From NCBI RefSeq assembly GCF_029360645.1, contig NZ_JARDUA010000003.1, positions 310,001 to 374,000 on the forward strand: 64,000 bases of DNA, read 5' to 3'. Positions within the stretch are counted from its first letter, which is position 1. Each line of letters opens with the position of its first letter. The translations under genes and the position numbers were made by a program. Positions 42,072 to 50,837 of the stretch are shown here, piece after piece. The notes below the pieces were generated by a model, which saw nothing but the letters and a program-made list of their open reading frames with translations, was not told the origin of the DNA and did no database searches. This DNA is from Pontibacter litorisediminis. Lineage in GTDB: Bacteria; Bacteroidota; Bacteroidia; Cytophagales; Hymenobacteraceae.

Positions 42072-44258
42072 TTACAGTAAGTTAAGTTTGATACCCCCGT
42101 TGATGACCCTGCCGTCCACAGGGGCGTATATTTCGCTGAACTTCGGGTTTCGCATGCTGCCAGTGTAGATGCTGCCGAACTTGCTCTGCCTCGTGTCAAA
42201 GATGTTCTCGAAGTTAAGGAACAGGGAGAAGCGCTCGAACATCTTCTCTAGCATCAGCCCGTTTATCCAGTAGTCACGCCCCCAACTGCCATCAGTTAGT
42301 CGCTGTGGGGAGAAGTAGTACGCTTCCAGCCCGATGCGGAAGTTGTCCTCTTTTTCCAGCATCAGCACCGTGTTCACCCGGTGCTTGGGCGTGAGTGGCA
42401 TGTCGGCCACGGTGCCGTTGTAGTGCTGCCGGGCATCGGTGTAGGTGTAGCCGAGGAAGAGCTTCACCCACTCGTAGCCGAACTTCATGTTTGTCTCCAC
42501 GCCCTTGGAGTCCACGTGCCCGCTGGCGTTCCGGAATTCATACAGGTTGTCGGGGCGCAGGGTAAGGATAAGCGGGTTGTCGAGGTAGGTGTAGAAGAAC
42601 ATATGGTTGACACTGAACGTGAGGTCCTCACTGATAAGGGTGTTGAAGTTGAGGTCAGCGTTACCGCCTATGGAGGTTTCTGCCTCCGTCTGGCTGATGT
42701 TCAGCGGAAGGATGTTGCGGAACGTGACATCCTCCGCCTCCTGTGTGAAGATAGTCGGGGTCTTGTAGCCCATGCCGCCCCCGATACGGGAAGTCAGCCG
42801 CTCGCTTATCCTGAACAGGGCTGAGACCCTCGGAAGCACGAACAAACCTTTGCTCTTGTTGGCTGGAGTAGGCGTCACATAGTCGGTCCTCAGCCCGGAT
42901 TCCAGCACGAGCCATTCCACAGGCGAAAAGGTGTTCTGGGCAAAGGCACCGATGATGGTGTAGTCGTAGTCCCTCGAACCAGTTACATCCGCCTTCTGCT
43001 CCGAGAACTTGTCCGTCCAGAGGTTGGCCCCGATGACCCAGTCTGACTTGCCACTGTTTACACTGTAGGCTACCTCAGTGAAGCTGGCGGTCTGCTCCCC
43101 TTGAAAGTCGTAGCCCGGCACAGCAATGTCCCGGTCAAAGAGGCTCAGGCTGTTCTTCACCGATACCATGGCGCTGTCGGAGAGCCGATGCTCGAAGCTG
43201 AGCTGTGTGGACAGCCTCTCGGTGCTGTTCTCCTCGAAGTAGAAGTCGCCCCCGTCCCCGTCAATGTAGCGCAAATCACCTCCTAGCCTGTCCTCCTTGG
43301 AGGCGTTCACTCCGAAGGATAGCTCGGTGCGCTCGCCCGGGTAGTAGTACAGCCTCGGATTCACTGTGTAGCGTTCAAACTCTGGGATAGCGGAGAAGCC
43401 GATGTCGGCAGGGTCGTAGGCTCTGTTGGCGTTTCGGGACGCAAACACTGTGGCCCCCAGCTTGCCGTAACGTTTGCCGTAGAAGCCGCTCAGGTCAAGC
43501 CCGCCCGCACTGGTCACGTTCGCCATGAGGGAGAGTTCACCCTCCTCTGTGGGCCTCTTGGTAATCAGGTTCACCAGCCCGGCTATGGCACCGCCACCGT
43601 AGAGCGTGGACGAGCTGCCCTTGATGACTTCCACCTGATATAGGTTCAATGGGGGAATCTGCATGATGCTCAGCCCGCTGGAAAATCCGGAGTAGAGCGG
43701 GAGACCGTCCTGCAGAATCTGGGTGTAACGGCCATCAAGACCCTGAATGCGGATGTTGGCGTTGGCACTGGTGGCCGAGGTCTGCTGCGTCAGGATGCCT
43801 GTGCTCTCGCTGAGCAGCATCCGGATGTCACCCGGCTTCATGTTCGCCTTCTCTCCCAGCTCTTCTGATGTGATGGCCTCCACTCGGGTGGGGATATCCT
43901 CGATGGTACGGCTACTGCGGGTGGTGGAGATGACCACCTCTTCCAGCTCTTCCCCGCCCTGCTGCATCAGTACCACAATAGGCGCAGTCTGAGAGAGGGG
44001 GAAGTTGAGCGTGTCCAGCCGGTCCTCGTAGCCCACGTAGCTGAACCTGATGACTTGCGTTCCTACCGGGATGCCCGTGAGTTCGACTGCCCCGGTAGCG
44101 TCCGTGGCTGCCCCTATGGTGGTGCCTGTTACGGCTGCCGTGGCTCCAATCAAGGGCTGCTTGGTAGCGCCATCTCGGACGATGGCTCTGAGTGTGTGCT
44201 GGCTATACGCCAGTGTGCTGCCCATGAGCATGAGCAGCAGAAAGATATACTTCTTCAT
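42072..44258 (-). CDS. TonB-dependent outer-membrane receptor with carboxypeptidase-like domain
   Basis: 728 residues. Signal peptide about 1-19; carboxypeptidase regulatory-like domain about 22-105 (GATKQPLIGATAAVTGT...VRFSYVGYED). The plug is about 110-225 (EEVVISTTRSSRTIEDIPTRVEAIT, then VEVIKGSSSTLYGGGAIAGLVNLITKRP). The 22-strand barrel extends to the end. Barrel segments resemble siderophore and metal receptors of the FecA/BtuB type. The pairing with a CDF pump and a small Cys/His-rich exported protein suggests metal handling rather than polysaccharide uptake, since no SusD is present. Confidence 0.92.
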   Translation of the reverse strand: MKKYIFLLLMLMGSTLAYSQHTLRAIVRDGATKQPLIGATAAVTGTTIGAATDATGAVELTGIPVGTQVIRFSYVGYEDRLDTLNFPLSQTAPIVVLMQQGGEELEEVVISTTRSSRTIEDIPTRVEAITSEELGEKANMKPGDIRMLLSESTGILTQQTSATSANANIRIQGLDGRYTQILQDGLPLYSGFSSGLSIMQIPPLNLYQVEVIKGSSSTLYGGGAIAGLVNLITKRPTEEGELSLMANVTSAGGLDLSGFYGKRYGKLGATVFASRNANRAYDPADIGFSAIPEFERYTVNPRLYYYPGERTELSFGVNASKEDRLGGDLRYIDGDGGDFYFEENSTERLSTQLSFEHRLSDSAMVSVKNSLSLFDRDIAVPGYDFQGEQTASFTEVAYSVNSGKSDWVIGANLWTDKFSEQKADVTGSRDYDYTIIGAFAQNTFSPVEWLVLESGLRTDYVTPTPANKSKGLFVLPRVSALFRISERLTSRIGGGMGYKTPTIFTQEAEDVTFRNILPLNISQTEAETSIGGNADLNFNTLISEDLTFSVNHMFFYTYLDNPLILTLRPDNLYEFRNASGHVDSKGVETNMKFGYEWVKLFLGYTYTDARQHYNGTVADMPLTPKHRVNTVLMLEKEDNFRIGLEAYYFSPQRLTDGSWGRDYWINGLMLEKMFERFSLFLNFENIFDTRQSKFGSIYTGSMRNPKFSEIYAPVDGRVINGGIKLNLL

Positions 44259-44340
44259 TTTGGAAAGTCTAATGCGATAAAGGATTACGTGCAGGCACAG
44301 AAATGTGCCGCAAGCATGGTGACAGCGTCACGGAGAGGCA

Positions 44341-44643
44341 TTAGGCTATCTTGGGAGGTTGCCAGATGGCATACATGGGCTGGGGAAAGGGGTGCTGGGC
44401 GTAAGCCGTAACGTGGCTGCTCGGCTTTATTGAAAGCGTGACTGGCCCAGCATAGAACCCGGATATGGTGAAGCCCACGCAGGCAGCGCAGCTATAGAAG
44501 GGTGAGCATGCTTCTGTCTTGTCCGTGTGGCTGTCGCTCTGCTCGGTGGTTACCTCACCCATGGAGCACCCCTCATCAGGGCAGCACGGCATGGTGGAGA
44601 GTGCCATAACCAAAATAGCTAATATGATAGTCAGAGCTTTCAC
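44341..44643 (-). CDS. Small Cys-rich exported protein (DUF6660-like)
   Basis: 100 residues if translation starts at GTG 44643 (VKALTIILAILVMALSTMPCC). The frame is open to 44715 but begins before the promoter. A signal peptide is followed by CCPDEGC and, after a Ser/His/Asp/Glu-rich section, ACSPFYSCAACVGF. Such proteins lie upstream of TonB receptors and CDF pumps in Bacteroidota metal cassettes and may bind metal in the periplasm. The -7 element TATCTTTG (44648-44655, minus strand) ends 4 bp before the GTG, implying a leaderless or nearly leaderless mRNA. Confidence 0.7.
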   Translation of the reverse strand: MKALTIILAILVMALSTMPCCPDEGCSMGEVTTEQSDSHTDKTEACSPFYSCAACVGFTISGFYAGPVTLSIKPSSHVTAYAQHPFPQPMYAIWQPPKIA

Positions 44644-44647
44644 TACA

Positions 44648-44655
44648 CAAAGATA
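44648..44655 (-). promoter_or_regulatory. -7 promoter element of the metal cassette
   Basis: Reads TATCTTTG on the minus strand. The expected transcription start is about 44643-44644, on top of the proposed GTG start codon. Confidence 0.5.
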
Positions 44656-44752
44656 ACAAGATGACTCCGAAGGAACAAGGTGGTAGGGGGATGCGTCCGC
44701 AGGGGACTCGAACAAACCTCTGTTACAAGTAGTGTAGCAGAGTTTTTATAAA

Positions 44753-44792
44753 ATGCACCATATTAAGTACCCACATTCAGTATTTCTAGGCT
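44753..44792 (+). repeat. Right copy of an imperfect 40-bp direct repeat
   Basis: Partner of the repeat at 41172-41211 (30 of 40 identical). Located beyond the promoter of the metal cassette. Confidence 0.5.
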
Positions 44793-44929
44793 CTTCTTTC
44801 ACCAAAAGAGATGTCTTTAGGCTCACCGCGCGCCCTACTCCTCTACCGTGAGGGCCACCGAGTTGTATTCGGGTTGACCTGACCTAAACCAGAGCAGATA
44901 ATCCCCAGCGGGGACAGCCGCACATCCAG

Positions 44930-45634
44930 CTAGAACTCCACGGTGCGCACCACACGCTGGCCGACTGATAGGAGCAGCGTGTCCATGGTCACGGTCTGCA
45001 CCCCGTCCTTTGTCTTCCTCGTGTCTATCACGACCGGCTGTTCGGCCGCGACCTCCACCACCCGCGTAGATGAGTAGTCGCTTCGCCACGTCTCTACTTT
45101 CCCGCAGGATTGTTCTCCGTCCACCCCGACCGGTGAGTACACGGTGCTTGCAAAGTAGTCGGAGGTCTTCACCTGCTCTGGATTGCTCAGGCGCAGCTCC
45201 AAGAATGCCTTGCGGGGAATGAAGGAATTCACCTCAATGGTGGTGTCGCGCTTCATCTCAAAGAAGGTGAAGCTGTAGTTGTCCTTGCCACACAGCATGT
45301 ACTGAACGGTGTCAACGGCAATGTCCACGTTGAAGTAGCCTTCTCCCAACTCATCGTCCCTCACCTGAAAGGCGAGTTGGTAGTTTCCGTCCGCGTCAGT
45401 CTTGGCGGTTGCCTTCTTCCGGATGGTACCACCAGAGAGGTAGCGGGTATTGACCCATTCAAGGGTGAGAATGGCCGACCCGAGCGGGGCGGAGCCCGTG
45501 CCCGTTGTGAGCTTGCCCTGAATGGTGGTACAGCCTGTTAGGCAGACTGGCCCGGTAATGTCTTCCTCTTTATCCAGACACCCGGATATCAACAGTAGCA
45601 CTAGTAACATAAGGGGTAAGGCAGTTTTTTTCAT
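44930..45634 (-). CDS. Lipoprotein with carboxypeptidase-like regulatory segment
   Basis: 234 residues. Signal peptide with lipobox LISGC (Cys at 19). LTTGTGSAPLGSAILTLEWV followed by ATAKTDADGNYQLAFQVRDDELGEGYF (about 46-105) matches the Ig-like carboxypeptidase regulatory fold. Later strands contain VEVAAEQPVVIDTRKTKDGVQTV. Function unknown. The frame ends at 44930, but a different frame continues with VPAGDYLLWFRSGQPEYNSVALTVEE to 44835, which looks like a natural beta-strand ending; a frameshift near the 3' end is possible. Confidence 0.7.
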   Translation of the reverse strand: MKKTALPLMLLVLLLISGCLDKEEDITGPVCLTGCTTIQGKLTTGTGSAPLGSAILTLEWVNTRYLSGGTIRKKATAKTDADGNYQLAFQVRDDELGEGYFNVDIAVDTVQYMLCGKDNYSFTFFEMKRDTTIEVNSFIPRKAFLELRLSNPEQVKTSDYFASTVYSPVGVDGEQSCGKVETWRSDYSSTRVVEVAAEQPVVIDTRKTKDGVQTVTMDTLLLSVGQRVVRTVEF

Positions 45635-45660
45635 TGCTCTACATGTTGAGATATGCTGAG

Positions 45661-45681
45661 GTACGTACTTATGATACGTAC
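45661..45681. promoter_or_regulatory. Inverted repeat upstream of the lipoprotein gene
   Basis: GTACGTA-N7-TACGTAC with exact 7-bp arms, centred about 37 bp before the lipoprotein start at 45634. Likely a dimeric regulator's operator. No copy was seen elsewhere in the window. Confidence 0.55.
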
Positions 45682-45868
45682 ACTAATACATTGTGCTACA
45701 TTAATATAGTGAATCTAGCTTTATATTTTCTTCCAGTCCTTAAGATTGTTGAGGCTGAGCGGGTGCTCTTCAACGGTAGGTGCATCACATTAGGAGCCAG
45801 TATATGCAGTAGGGTTGATTCTGATGAGTTGGAGGTGAGAGACTAAGGTTTAACGGCAACTTCTCTTA

Positions 45869-46588
45869 TCATATAAGGATGAGCCTCTCGGGCATAGCGT
45901 CATAGGTTCTTCCATTTAGCTGTCTCCCTGCTGCTTTCTTATTCCTCCCGCCCCACTGTTTGAAGAAGAAGGCCACTCTGGCTCTTTCACATTGAGCCTG
46001 AATGTCAATCACCCATTCAGCTCTCATGGGTCTGGGGTTTCTTCCGGACTCACCGCCTACTATAACCCAATCAATATTATGAAGGTTAAGATTTGGCAGC
46101 GGACCGATAAGAGGCTCCAAAGACAGGAACTTGACCTCTGCACCAGTTCGCCTCAGGTGGTCAACTCTGAATGTTACGGCTTCATCCTCCACAGACACGC
46201 CCATCCAAATATTGGGGGTCCAGCTCAGTAAAGGAGAAAGTTCCTCTAATCGTTCGGCTCTTTTGGTGAGTATCTGGAAGGTATGCTGCGGGCACTCGTT
46301 CATTACTTTGAAAACCTGCTGCACGAAACTCAGCGGCACATCCTCGTGGAATAGGTCGCTCATGCTATTTACGAAAATCACGGACGGCTTCCACTTACGG
46401 GGTTGGTCCAGCACCTCCGGGTGTACAACTACTTTTTTGAAGCCGCTGCTGTACTTCTCCAATCCCATTGCTTGTAGCCTCTTAGTCATAACCTCAGCAT
46501 AGCAGAACTTACACCCTTGAGATATTTTGGTACACCCGGTTGTTGGGTTCCACGTGACCTCGGTCCATTCTATACTTGATTCTGCCAT
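45869..46588 (-). CDS. Gp37/Gp68 family (DUF5131) three-Cys-motif protein
   Basis: 239 residues. Opens with SSIEWTEVTWNPTTGCTKISQGCKFCYAE: C19-x6-C26-x2-C29, the three-Cys motif proposed to hold an Fe-S cluster in a radical-SAM-like fold. Other family blocks are VFVNSMSDLFHE-type (VIFVNSMSDLFHEDVP near 70-85), ILTKRAERL near 104, WMGVSVEDE near 127, LSLEPLIGPL near 154 and VIVGGESGRNPRPM near 175-188. The biochemical function is not established. Last gene of an operon with two TcmP genes; the family is known to co-occur with TcmP. Confidence 0.9.
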   Translation of the reverse strand: MAESSIEWTEVTWNPTTGCTKISQGCKFCYAEVMTKRLQAMGLEKYSSGFKKVVVHPEVLDQPRKWKPSVIFVNSMSDLFHEDVPLSFVQQVFKVMNECPQHTFQILTKRAERLEELSPLLSWTPNIWMGVSVEDEAVTFRVDHLRRTGAEVKFLSLEPLIGPLPNLNLHNIDWVIVGGESGRNPRPMRAEWVIDIQAQCERARVAFFFKQWGGRNKKAAGRQLNGRTYDAMPERLILI

Positions 46589-46599
46589 AGGTATAATGT

Positions 46600-47475
46600 T
46601 TATCGTGTTGAGTACTTCCTGATGATATCATTTGAGATGCGCAGGCCAGCCTTATTGTTGCTTGCACATATGAAATGGTACAGTGTGTTTCTGTTCTTGC
46701 CCTTCATCACGTAAGGCCTACTCACGTGTTCCCAGATTTTCCCAAGCTGCTGCGAATATAGCTCTGCTATCTTGTTAATACTATCGTCCTGCTTCTGTAA
46801 CTGCGTGACCTCGTCTCCAAAAAGGGTCATTGAGGTTGTTGTTCTGTAAAAGTGCATCCTAATATCGGTTTCAGTTAGGCCTAAAAAGCGCTCCAATCTC
46901 CCCATCCACGCTTCCGAGATGTTGCCATCCGCAGTGAGCAGCCTGTTGGCGGCAACGCCCGAAGGTAACAGAACCCACAGGTCAATGCCAAGCCCTGCGC
47001 ATGCAGCCAGCGACTCCCAGTCCAGAGCCATACCAAAGGGGTCTATAAATGCCAAGGCCCTGTGGTTAGGGTTCTTCCTTAAAAAGTCAGCCAAAGCCTT
47101 CAACTTTACGTTGCAGTCATTTGAAACACAGAATATGTTTTTGCCCGGAAACCTCTCTTTCAGTGACGTGTCAAGCGTGCTGCACTTCGCGTTATCCAGC
47201 TCAACCAAGTAGTATATATCGAACTGCTTTGGGTGGTCGATGCTTAGAACTTTTGCCGCAACACCCTCAATTAACGAGTCTGTCAATCCTAGGTCCAGCT
47301 TCGGGCTTTCTGAGGGAGTTGCATCAATCGTACCGCATCCAGCAAACCCATCAAAGTAAACCAGCTCAAATCTGTACTTGTTCATAATGGTGAGGTAGGC
47401 GTTCAGGTACTCCATGAAGATGCGAATCTTCTTCTGGGTCCACGCACCACCAAACCTGTTATATCCTTGTGCCAT
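46600..47475 (-). CDS. tcmP: Three-Cys-motif partner protein TcmP (copy 1)
   Basis: 291 residues. Rossmann methyltransferase-like features: VYFDGFAGCGTI (39-50, motif I), YLVELDNAKC near 89-98 (acid at the end of the second strand) and LAFIDPFGMALDW (141-153). These define the TcmP family, whose genes lie beside Gp37/Gp68 proteins. Function unknown; methylation or nucleic-acid modification is suggested by the fold only. It is 11 bp upstream of the DUF5131 gene. Confidence 0.9.
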   Translation of the reverse strand: MAQGYNRFGGAWTQKKIRIFMEYLNAYLTIMNKYRFELVYFDGFAGCGTIDATPSESPKLDLGLTDSLIEGVAAKVLSIDHPKQFDIYYLVELDNAKCSTLDTSLKERFPGKNIFCVSNDCNVKLKALADFLRKNPNHRALAFIDPFGMALDWESLAACAGLGIDLWVLLPSGVAANRLLTADGNISEAWMGRLERFLGLTETDIRMHFYRTTTSMTLFGDEVTQLQKQDDSINKIAELYSQQLGKIWEHVSRPYVMKGKNRNTLYHFICASNNKAGLRISNDIIRKYSTR

Positions 47476-47512
47476 AAATATAAACGTTTATATGCTAGTA
47501 ATGTTAGTTTTG

Positions 47513-47525
47513 CTAAATTAATTAG
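47513..47525. promoter_or_regulatory. CTAA-N5-TTAG dyad upstream of tcmP copy 1
   Basis: CTAAATTAATTAG overlaps the stop codon of the upstream tcmP gene (47522) and lies 38 bp before the start at 47475. It has the same form as the two dyads before umuD. Confidence 0.35.
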
Positions 47526-48655
47526 TTGAAGCAGATGATTGAGGTGTAGGTGATTTTGCCCACAGGTCCTCCCTTCTTTGCGTCTCTGATGTCCAACAAC
47601 CCTTGCTCGCGGAGCAGGCGAAACGCCCCCTTATAGTTCTCCTTGATATAGTTGGTGCCGATGTTATGCCTTTCGAACACATCCTTTATTGAGCATCGGT
47701 CATATAGGGCCTTTTTCCTATAAAGGTCCTCCGTAAGTTTGATTATAGAGTAGGGCAAGTACCTGTGGTAGTCCGGTATCAAGAGGCGCAGGCGTTTCTG
47801 GTTGGCCCCAAACAATGGGACACCATCCTCTTGGAAGTCACTGTACTGCGCCATGATTTCCTTTATTCTCATATAAGCGATTTTGGCCTTGGTGACAAAG
47901 ACCAAGTAATGGCTTGTCTGGTTCCGGTGCGGAAAGTTAATCTTGAACTTGAAGGTCAGGTAGTTTCTCTGACGGAAGATTCCTTCGAAGGAGTCGATGA
48001 TGTAGGCCTCGCGCTTCTTGGGTTTTTTTTCTCGCTTGTAGTATTCTCTGATGTCGTCAATGCGTTCTCCGAAGATTTCCTTCATCAACTCGGTGACGTT
48101 TTCGTTCAGTACCGCTGAACGTATCCTGTTCACGTTAAATAGCATAAACAGGTCAGAGCCCCAGTTCTTTACTGACTGCAAAAGCATTTCCTGCGAGAAG
48201 CTGTAGCCGAAAGGGTCTATGAAGGTAAGAGATGGATTGCTGCTGTTGAGCAGGTTCACGAGTAGACGCTGGTTGGCCTTTTCGTTAAGCACTAAAGGGG
48301 CGTGGTGCAGTTCCTCATAGAATGGCAAAGAACTCAGGTTGGTTTTCAGCTTCTCCACCACCGACTTGGTTGAGTCATTGAAGAAAGTTTTGACACTCTT
48401 ATTCAGGTCTATCCTTTCACCAGAGCTTCTATGAATGCTCTCCAAAATCTTAATGGGAGTTGAAGGCTGACCATCCTCGTAATACCCCTGACCTGAGTAT
48501 AAGTCAACGTAAAGTACCGTATCAATCTTCTTGAATCTCTGTCCGTGTAGCAGTATTCCACACCAAGCCTTGAAGTACTTGTTCAGTATCTCGGATTTAA
48601 TCTCGGACGTGTTCCTTTTTTCCTTAAAGAAACAATGGGGCTGTATAGAAGCCAT
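47522..48655 (-). CDS. tcmP: Three-Cys-motif partner protein TcmP (copy 2, divergent)
   Basis: 377 residues, clearly different from copy 1 but sharing VLYVDLYSGQGYYEDG (47-62, motif I) and LTFIDPFGYSFSQ (143-155). The C-terminal ~120 residues (from VPLFGANQKRLRLLIPDYHRY) are an extra domain ending with a probable winged helix (RCSIKDVFERHNIGTNYIKENYKGAFRLLREQGLLDI). First gene of the three-gene operon. The two copies may form a heterodimer, each with a different specificity; this is inference. Confidence 0.85.
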   Translation of the reverse strand: MASIQPHCFFKEKRNTSEIKSEILNKYFKAWCGILLHGQRFKKIDTVLYVDLYSGQGYYEDGQPSTPIKILESIHRSSGERIDLNKSVKTFFNDSTKSVVEKLKTNLSSLPFYEELHHAPLVLNEKANQRLLVNLLNSSNPSLTFIDPFGYSFSQEMLLQSVKNWGSDLFMLFNVNRIRSAVLNENVTELMKEIFGERIDDIREYYKREKKPKKREAYIIDSFEGIFRQRNYLTFKFKINFPHRNQTSHYLVFVTKAKIAYMRIKEIMAQYSDFQEDGVPLFGANQKRLRLLIPDYHRYLPYSIIKLTEDLYRKKALYDRCSIKDVFERHNIGTNYIKENYKGAFRLLREQGLLDIRDAKKGGPVGKITYTSIICFN

Positions 48656-48951
48656 CGCTTACGGGGTGAATTGGATTGTTCTTTCTAAATATATTAAATT
48701 TTAATTTTATATAATGATACGCAGGAAAAATTATGCATGAGTTTGTGTCAAAGTATGACGCCACGTTTGATGAGGATGCGTAGTACTTTAAATCAATGGA
48801 CTACAGGACTATAGGGTACTAGGCGGAAGCATTATTAATAAGAGGCAGAAAACTAGGAGGGCAAAAAAGGCGAAGCGCTGCGCCAGCGCCATGGTTACTG
48901 GTATACCAGTTAAAGCTTCGTTTATTAAAATACTTGCTGCTTTGGTCAGGC
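48656..48951. other. Intergenic region upstream of the tcmP operon
   Basis: 296 bp. AT-rich near 48680-48720, including the CTAA-N5-TTAA variant (48685-48697) of the dyad found before umuD, 30 bp from the tcmP start. The remainder (48720-48950) contains no gene and a short GC-rich palindromic patch (GAAGCGCTGCGCCAGCGCC near 48871). Confidence 0.45.
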
Positions 48952-49467
48952 TTATGGGTGAATCTCGATAGGAGTCCCCACCGCTACTGCCTCGTAAAGC
49001 TCGCTAATCTCATCATTCGTCACGGCTATACACCCTTGCGTCCAGTCCGCCCACCTATGTAACTTGCCAATGACACTAGTGCCATTACGGAGACCGTGAA
49101 TTTTAATTGCTCCTCCAACTGGTTTGCCCAGCTTCTTTGCATGAGCGATGTCGTCCGCGCTCGGGTAAGAGATGCCCAGATTTTTGTGATAGGCGCTGTT
49201 AGGGTTCTTATCGTTGATGGTGTAGGTGCCTTCTGGAGTCCTCCTATCCCCCTCGAATTCCTTACGGCCATCAGGCTTGCGGCCCAAGGATATAGTATAG
49301 GTCTTGACTAACTGGTTATCCGCATAGGCCAGCAGCTTCCTCTCTGACTTGTACACTATTAGCCTATCTATAGCCGTGCCGGGAGTTAGCTCTTGCTCAG
49401 GGAAGAGGTTATAGGCTAGGAGTCCAACAGTAACAACTGCAAGGGACCATTTAAAGATAGTTTTCAT
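48952..49467 (-). CDS. Exported L,D-transpeptidase (YkuD domain)
   Basis: 171 residues with an N-terminal signal anchor (about 3-20). YkuD domain: DRLIVYKSERKLLAYADNQLVKTYTISLG (34-62), EGDRRTPEGTY near 71-81 and the catalytic region IKIHGL near 118-123 followed by WADWTQGCIAVTNDE near 138-152 (His and Cys). The usual S-x-G-C is T-Q-G-C here. It cross-links or remodels peptidoglycan, or attaches proteins to it. Single gene between the tcmP operon and umuDC, convergent with neither. Confidence 0.88.
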   Translation of the reverse strand: MKTIFKWSLAVVTVGLLAYNLFPEQELTPGTAIDRLIVYKSERKLLAYADNQLVKTYTISLGRKPDGRKEFEGDRRTPEGTYTINDKNPNSAYHKNLGISYPSADDIAHAKKLGKPVGGAIKIHGLRNGTSVIGKLHRWADWTQGCIAVTNDEISELYEAVAVGTPIEIHP

Positions 49468-49565
49468 TGTAGGTTGTGCTTGGCAATAGATTTAAATGTC
49501 TATCTAGAACCCTAAGATAAAGTTTTTATATGATGTAACACCTCACACTAATGTACCAGAAGCAG

Positions 49566-50837
49566 TTAAACGCGCACCTGCTGAATCTCCTCTATCCGTG
49601 TCGTGTAGCAGGGGGACTTGAAGTCGCTCTTCAACTGCCATGAACTGTCTACCCCCTGCGCAGCTACCCTCACCTTGCTCCTACCGAACCGGTCCGTAAG
49701 CCCATCCATGACAGTCATCAACCTCGCGTGCTTCTCCCGGTCGACCGTGTCCAGCAGGTCGAGCTGCAGTTGGTTATCCGGGACAATTTCGGTCACTATC
49801 ACCCCGGACTTCTTGTACCAGTAACCTTCCCGGTAAATCTCCTTTAAGGCGATGCTGGCGTAGTGAATCAGCTCAATGTCCGAGTTGGTCGCTACCGGCA
49901 TGCAGATGGTCTTGCTGTTGTAGTACTGCCTGTCATTCTCGGAGAATCTGTTGGTAGTGACGAACACCGTAATGAACCTCGCGCAGGACTTCTGCTGTCG
50001 TAGCTTTTTGGCGCACTTGGCGGCATAGGAGGCGGTGGCTTCCAGCAGCTCATCGAGCGTGTTCACCTTCTTACCGAAGCTTCTGGACGTGCAGATGCCT
50101 TTCTTGGGTGGCGCGACCTCCTCAAGCTCCAGACACGACTCCCCCCGCAGCTCTTTCAGCAGCCGCACCCCCACTACCGTCATGTGCTGCCGCACCCAGT
50201 TCTCCGATAGCTGGGTGAAGTCGTGCGCGGTGTTGATGTTGCGCTTACTGAGGAACTTGGCGTACTGCCCCCCGATACCCCACACATCCTCCACCTTAGT
50301 CGCCTGCAGCGCCTTCTGTATGTGGTACGGGTCCGTCAGCACCAACACCCCGTTTGCCTTTGGCGACTTCTTGGCCAGTTTGTTGGCCACCTTCGCCAAG
50401 GCCTTCGTAGAGGCCACGCCCAAGCTCACGGGTATGCCTGTCCACTGCGTCACCGTGCGCTTTATCTCCCAAGCGTAGGAGAAGAGGTCGATGTCATAGA
50501 AGTCCCCGAGGTCGAGGAAGCACTCATCGATGGAGTACACCTCCACATTAGGGGTGAACAGCGAGAGCGTCTGCATCACGCGGTCCGACATATCGCCATA
50601 CAGCACATAGTTGGAGGAGAAGGCATGCACATGCCCCCGCTCCACCAGATTCCGGATTTTAAAGTACGGCTCTCCCATCGGTATGCCCAAGGCCTTGGCC
50701 TCGTTGCTACGGGCTATCACGCAGCCATCGTTATTACTGAGCACCACCACCGGCTTGCCGTTCAGCGAGGGGTTGAACACACGCTCACAGGAGGCGTAGA
50801 AGTTGTTGCAGTCGCAGAGCGCGAAGAGGCTGGTCAT
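49566..50837 (-). CDS. umuC: DNA polymerase V catalytic subunit UmuC (Y-family)
   Basis: 423 residues from the ATG at 50837, overlapping the umuD stop (ATGA). Y-family motifs: [19 protein letters not shown] (4-22), [18 protein letters not shown] (33-50), [13 protein letters not shown] near 97-109 (the catalytic Asp-Glu) and [20 protein letters not shown] near 136-155. An HhH segment ([15 protein letters not shown]) and little-finger domain follow. With UmuD' it performs error-prone translesion synthesis. The 55-codon upstream frame extension is a shadow of umuD. Confidence 0.95.
   Translation of the reverse strand: MTSLFALCDCNNFYASCERVFNPSLNGKPVVVLSNNDGCVIARSNEAKALGIPMGEPYFKIRNLVERGHVHAFSSNYVLYGDMSDRVMQTLSLFTPNVEVYSIDECFLDLGDFYDIDLFSYAWEIKRTVTQWTGIPVSLGVASTKALAKVANKLAKKSPKANGVLVLTDPYHIQKALQATKVEDVWGIGGQYAKFLSKRNINTAHDFTQLSENWVRQHMTVVGVRLLKELRGESCLELEEVAPPKKGICTSRSFGKKVNTLDELLEATASYAAKCAKKLRQQKSCARFITVFVTTNRFSENDRQYYNSKTICMPVATNSDIELIHYASIALKEIYREGYWYKKSGVIVTEIVPDNQLQLDLLDTVDREKHARLMTVMDGLTDRFGRSKVRVAAQGVDSSWQLKSDFKSPCYTTRIEEIQQVRV

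Noticed and set aside
44690..44740. GGGGACTCGAAC sequence suggesting a minus-strand tRNA T-arm
   Set aside because: Stem positions around TTCGAGT do not pair and no acceptor stem or anticodon arm could be drawn.
45634..45846. 70-codon plus-strand frame upstream of the lipoprotein gene
   Set aside because: Covers the probable operator and has no convincing start or similarity.
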